Assembly: GCA_045655125.1 (NCBI GenBank)
Contig: JAZOOR010000073.1
Location: forward strand, 1-5,673
Reading direction: 5' to 3'
DNA: 5,673 bases
From: SIG578 sp045655125
GTDB taxonomy: Bacteria; Bacillota; Clostridia; Oscillospirales; Ruminococcaceae
The notes beneath the pieces were generated by a model. That model searched no databases and had not been told where the DNA came from. It was given only the letters and a program-made list of their open reading frames with translations. Shown here piece after piece: positions 5,200 through 5,673 of this stretch; position 1 is the first letter of the stretch, and every line of letters begins with the position of its first letter. The position numbers were made by a program, and so were the translations under genes.

Positions 5200-5201
5200 C
5201 A

Positions 5202-5237
5202 TTCTATATATTTAACTGTCCAATTTGACTTGCTCAA
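5202..5237 (-). other. Possible 12-codon ORF directly ahead of the terminator
   Basis: GAGGAG (5247-5242) precedes a TTG at 5237-5235 by 4 nt. The frame reads MSKSNWTVKYIE and ends with TGA at 5201-5199, whose last base is the first base of the terminator stem at 5199-5160. This resembles an attenuation leader, but the spacer is short, the start is TTG and no promoter is evident, so it may be chance. Confidence 0.2.
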
Positions 5238-5263
5238 AATTCTCCTCTTACTCAAATAAAAAA

Positions 5264-5295
5264 AGACCTCAATTTGAATTTCCAAATTGAGGTCT
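5264..5295 (-). terminator. Intrinsic terminator downstream of the uvrB fragment
   Basis: In the minus-strand RNA AGACCTCAATTTG (5295-5283) pairs perfectly with CAAATTGAGGTCT (5276-5264) around a 6-nt loop and runs into seven U. The 13-bp stem is perfect. It would stop transcription entering from the uvrB promoter and insulate the element. Confidence 0.92.
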
Positions 5296-5351
5296 ATATA
5301 AGTGATTATTCAATTACACGAATTTTGGTCACAAAGTCATTTAGTTTTTAT

Positions 5352-5420
5352 GGGTTTAGGGCGTGTTTTTATGTGTTATTATGTCCGTAAAACCCGCTTA
5401 AATACTGGGTTTTTAGGCGT
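5352..5420. repeat. Junction-proximal direct and inverted repeats
   Basis: GGGTTTAGGGCGT (5352-5364) is repeated imperfectly as GGGTTTTTAGGCGT (5407-5420). In addition AAAACCC (5389-5395) is inverted as GGGTTTT (5407-5413) across 11 nt. They sit within 75 bp of the uvrB break and may be recombinase-binding sites at the element end. The interval 5296-5425 holds no gene that I can support. Confidence 0.4.
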
Positions 5421-5424
5421 TAGG

Positions 5425-5431
5425 TCTAATA
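5425..5431. other. Inferred chromosome/element junction (att site)
   Basis: Reading on the minus strand, uvrB homology runs through GTG TCC TAT and is lost at TAGACC, where the family has TAT GAY TAY. The exact crossover cannot be placed within a few bases, because TAT TA would fit both sides. GTC and GAC flank the point as a short inverted repeat (5424-5435, GTCTAATAGGAC). The other end of the element is outside the window. Confidence 0.55.
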
Positions 5432-5673
5432 GGACACAAAATACTCAACCGCATTTTCGGGGAAGAATTCTCTGAACTCACTACACAGTTGTGCGGCAAG
5501 GGTTTTATTGTGAGCGAGAACTAATGTCGGACGGTTTACTTTTTCGATAATATTAGCCATTGTAAAGGTTTTACCCGAACCGGTTACACCAAGCAATACC
5601 TGTTCCCTATCGCCGTTATTTATGCCGTTTACAAGCTGCTCAATCGCTTGCGGTTGGTCACCTGTAGGCTTGT
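5426..5673 (-). pseudogene. uvrB: 5' fragment of uvrB, interrupted
   Basis: The reading frame from 5671 encodes 81 residues, KPTGDQPQAIEQLVNGI through VEYFVSY, then TAG at 5428-5426. It contains the UvrB Walker A motif LLGVTGSGKTFTMAN (27-40 of the fragment) and the conserved RPTLVLAHNKTLAAQL segment. UvrB is the roughly 650-residue damage-verifying helicase of nucleotide excision repair. Here everything after the first tyrosine of the YYDYY beta-hairpin motif is missing, including that hairpin and all later domains, so the product cannot be functional. The first dozen or so codons lie beyond the window. Conservation up to the break is very high, with no other frameshift or stop. This suggests a recent clean interruption rather than slow decay. 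Confidence 0.9.

Larger units (their letters stand above)
1..5425 (-). mobile_element. Part of an integrated conjugative or mobilizable element
   Basis: The segment left of the uvrB break carries parA/parB, an accessory spoVG and a pilus-assembly module, all facing away from the junction and insulated by two terminators. This cargo is typical of integrative elements of Clostridia. No integrase, relaxase or VirD4/VirB4 gene is visible in the window, so the mobile nature rests on the split uvrB and the gene content. Confidence 0.6.

Noticed and set aside
1..5673. Classical parS site (TGTTTCACGTGAAACA), CRISPR array, insertion-sequence transposase
   Set aside because: None was seen on either strand. 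The only regular repeats are the pilin triplication and short A/T repeats.

Overview
This window looks like one end of an integrated conjugative or mobilizable element from a low-to-mid GC Firmicute, probably a gut-type Clostridium relative. The reasons are strong AGGAGG-type ribosome binding sites, TTG starts, U-tailed terminators, a SpoVG homologue, DUF6133-type small membrane proteins and Firmicutes-like ParA/ParB proteins. The genus cannot be fixed from sequence alone. Every gene I accept lies on the minus strand, so transcription runs from high to low coordinates.

Reading in the direction of transcription, the right edge (5673 to 5426) is the N-terminal part of uvrB. It is in frame and highly conserved up to ...VEYFVSY and then stops abruptly at a TAG. 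The family normally continues YDYYQPE for more than 500 further residues, so uvrB is cut here. I interpret 5425-5431 as the chromosome/element junction. Next comes about 750 bp without a conventional gene. It holds junction-proximal repeats (5352-5420), two strong minus-strand terminators (5264-5295 and 5160-5199), an A/T-rich block with three TTTTGAAAAA repeats (5102-5135), candidate promoters, and a roughly 320-nt leader rich in hairpins. The leader contains a 21-codon ORF with a good ribosome binding site (4740-4805).

The leader feeds parA (4670-3849) and parB (3892-2963). These overlap by 44 bp, both start with TTG, and both have excellent Shine-Dalgarno sites. A perfect 27-bp palindrome lies inside parB (3411-3437). 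A terminator (2916-2945) closes the partition operon.

The second block starts with a spoVG homologue (2826-2542), followed by three tandem, nearly identical 73-residue DUF6133/Flp-pilin-like genes (2514-1748). A GC-rich terminator (1695-1734) then separates the pilin-like genes from the assembly genes: an A24 prepilin peptidase (1676-1038), a CpaB/RcpC SAF-domain protein (1025-306) and a P-loop ATPase of the TadZ-like type found in such loci (313 to beyond position 1).

Taken together, the element carries its own segregation system, a SpoVG-type nucleic-acid-binding regulator and the start of a Tad/type IVc-like pilus module. It appears to sit in a DNA-repair gene. The best leads are the split uvrB, which could be a reversible excision-repair switch, the structured leader upstream of parA, the palindrome in parB, and a Tad-like pilus travelling on a mobile element.
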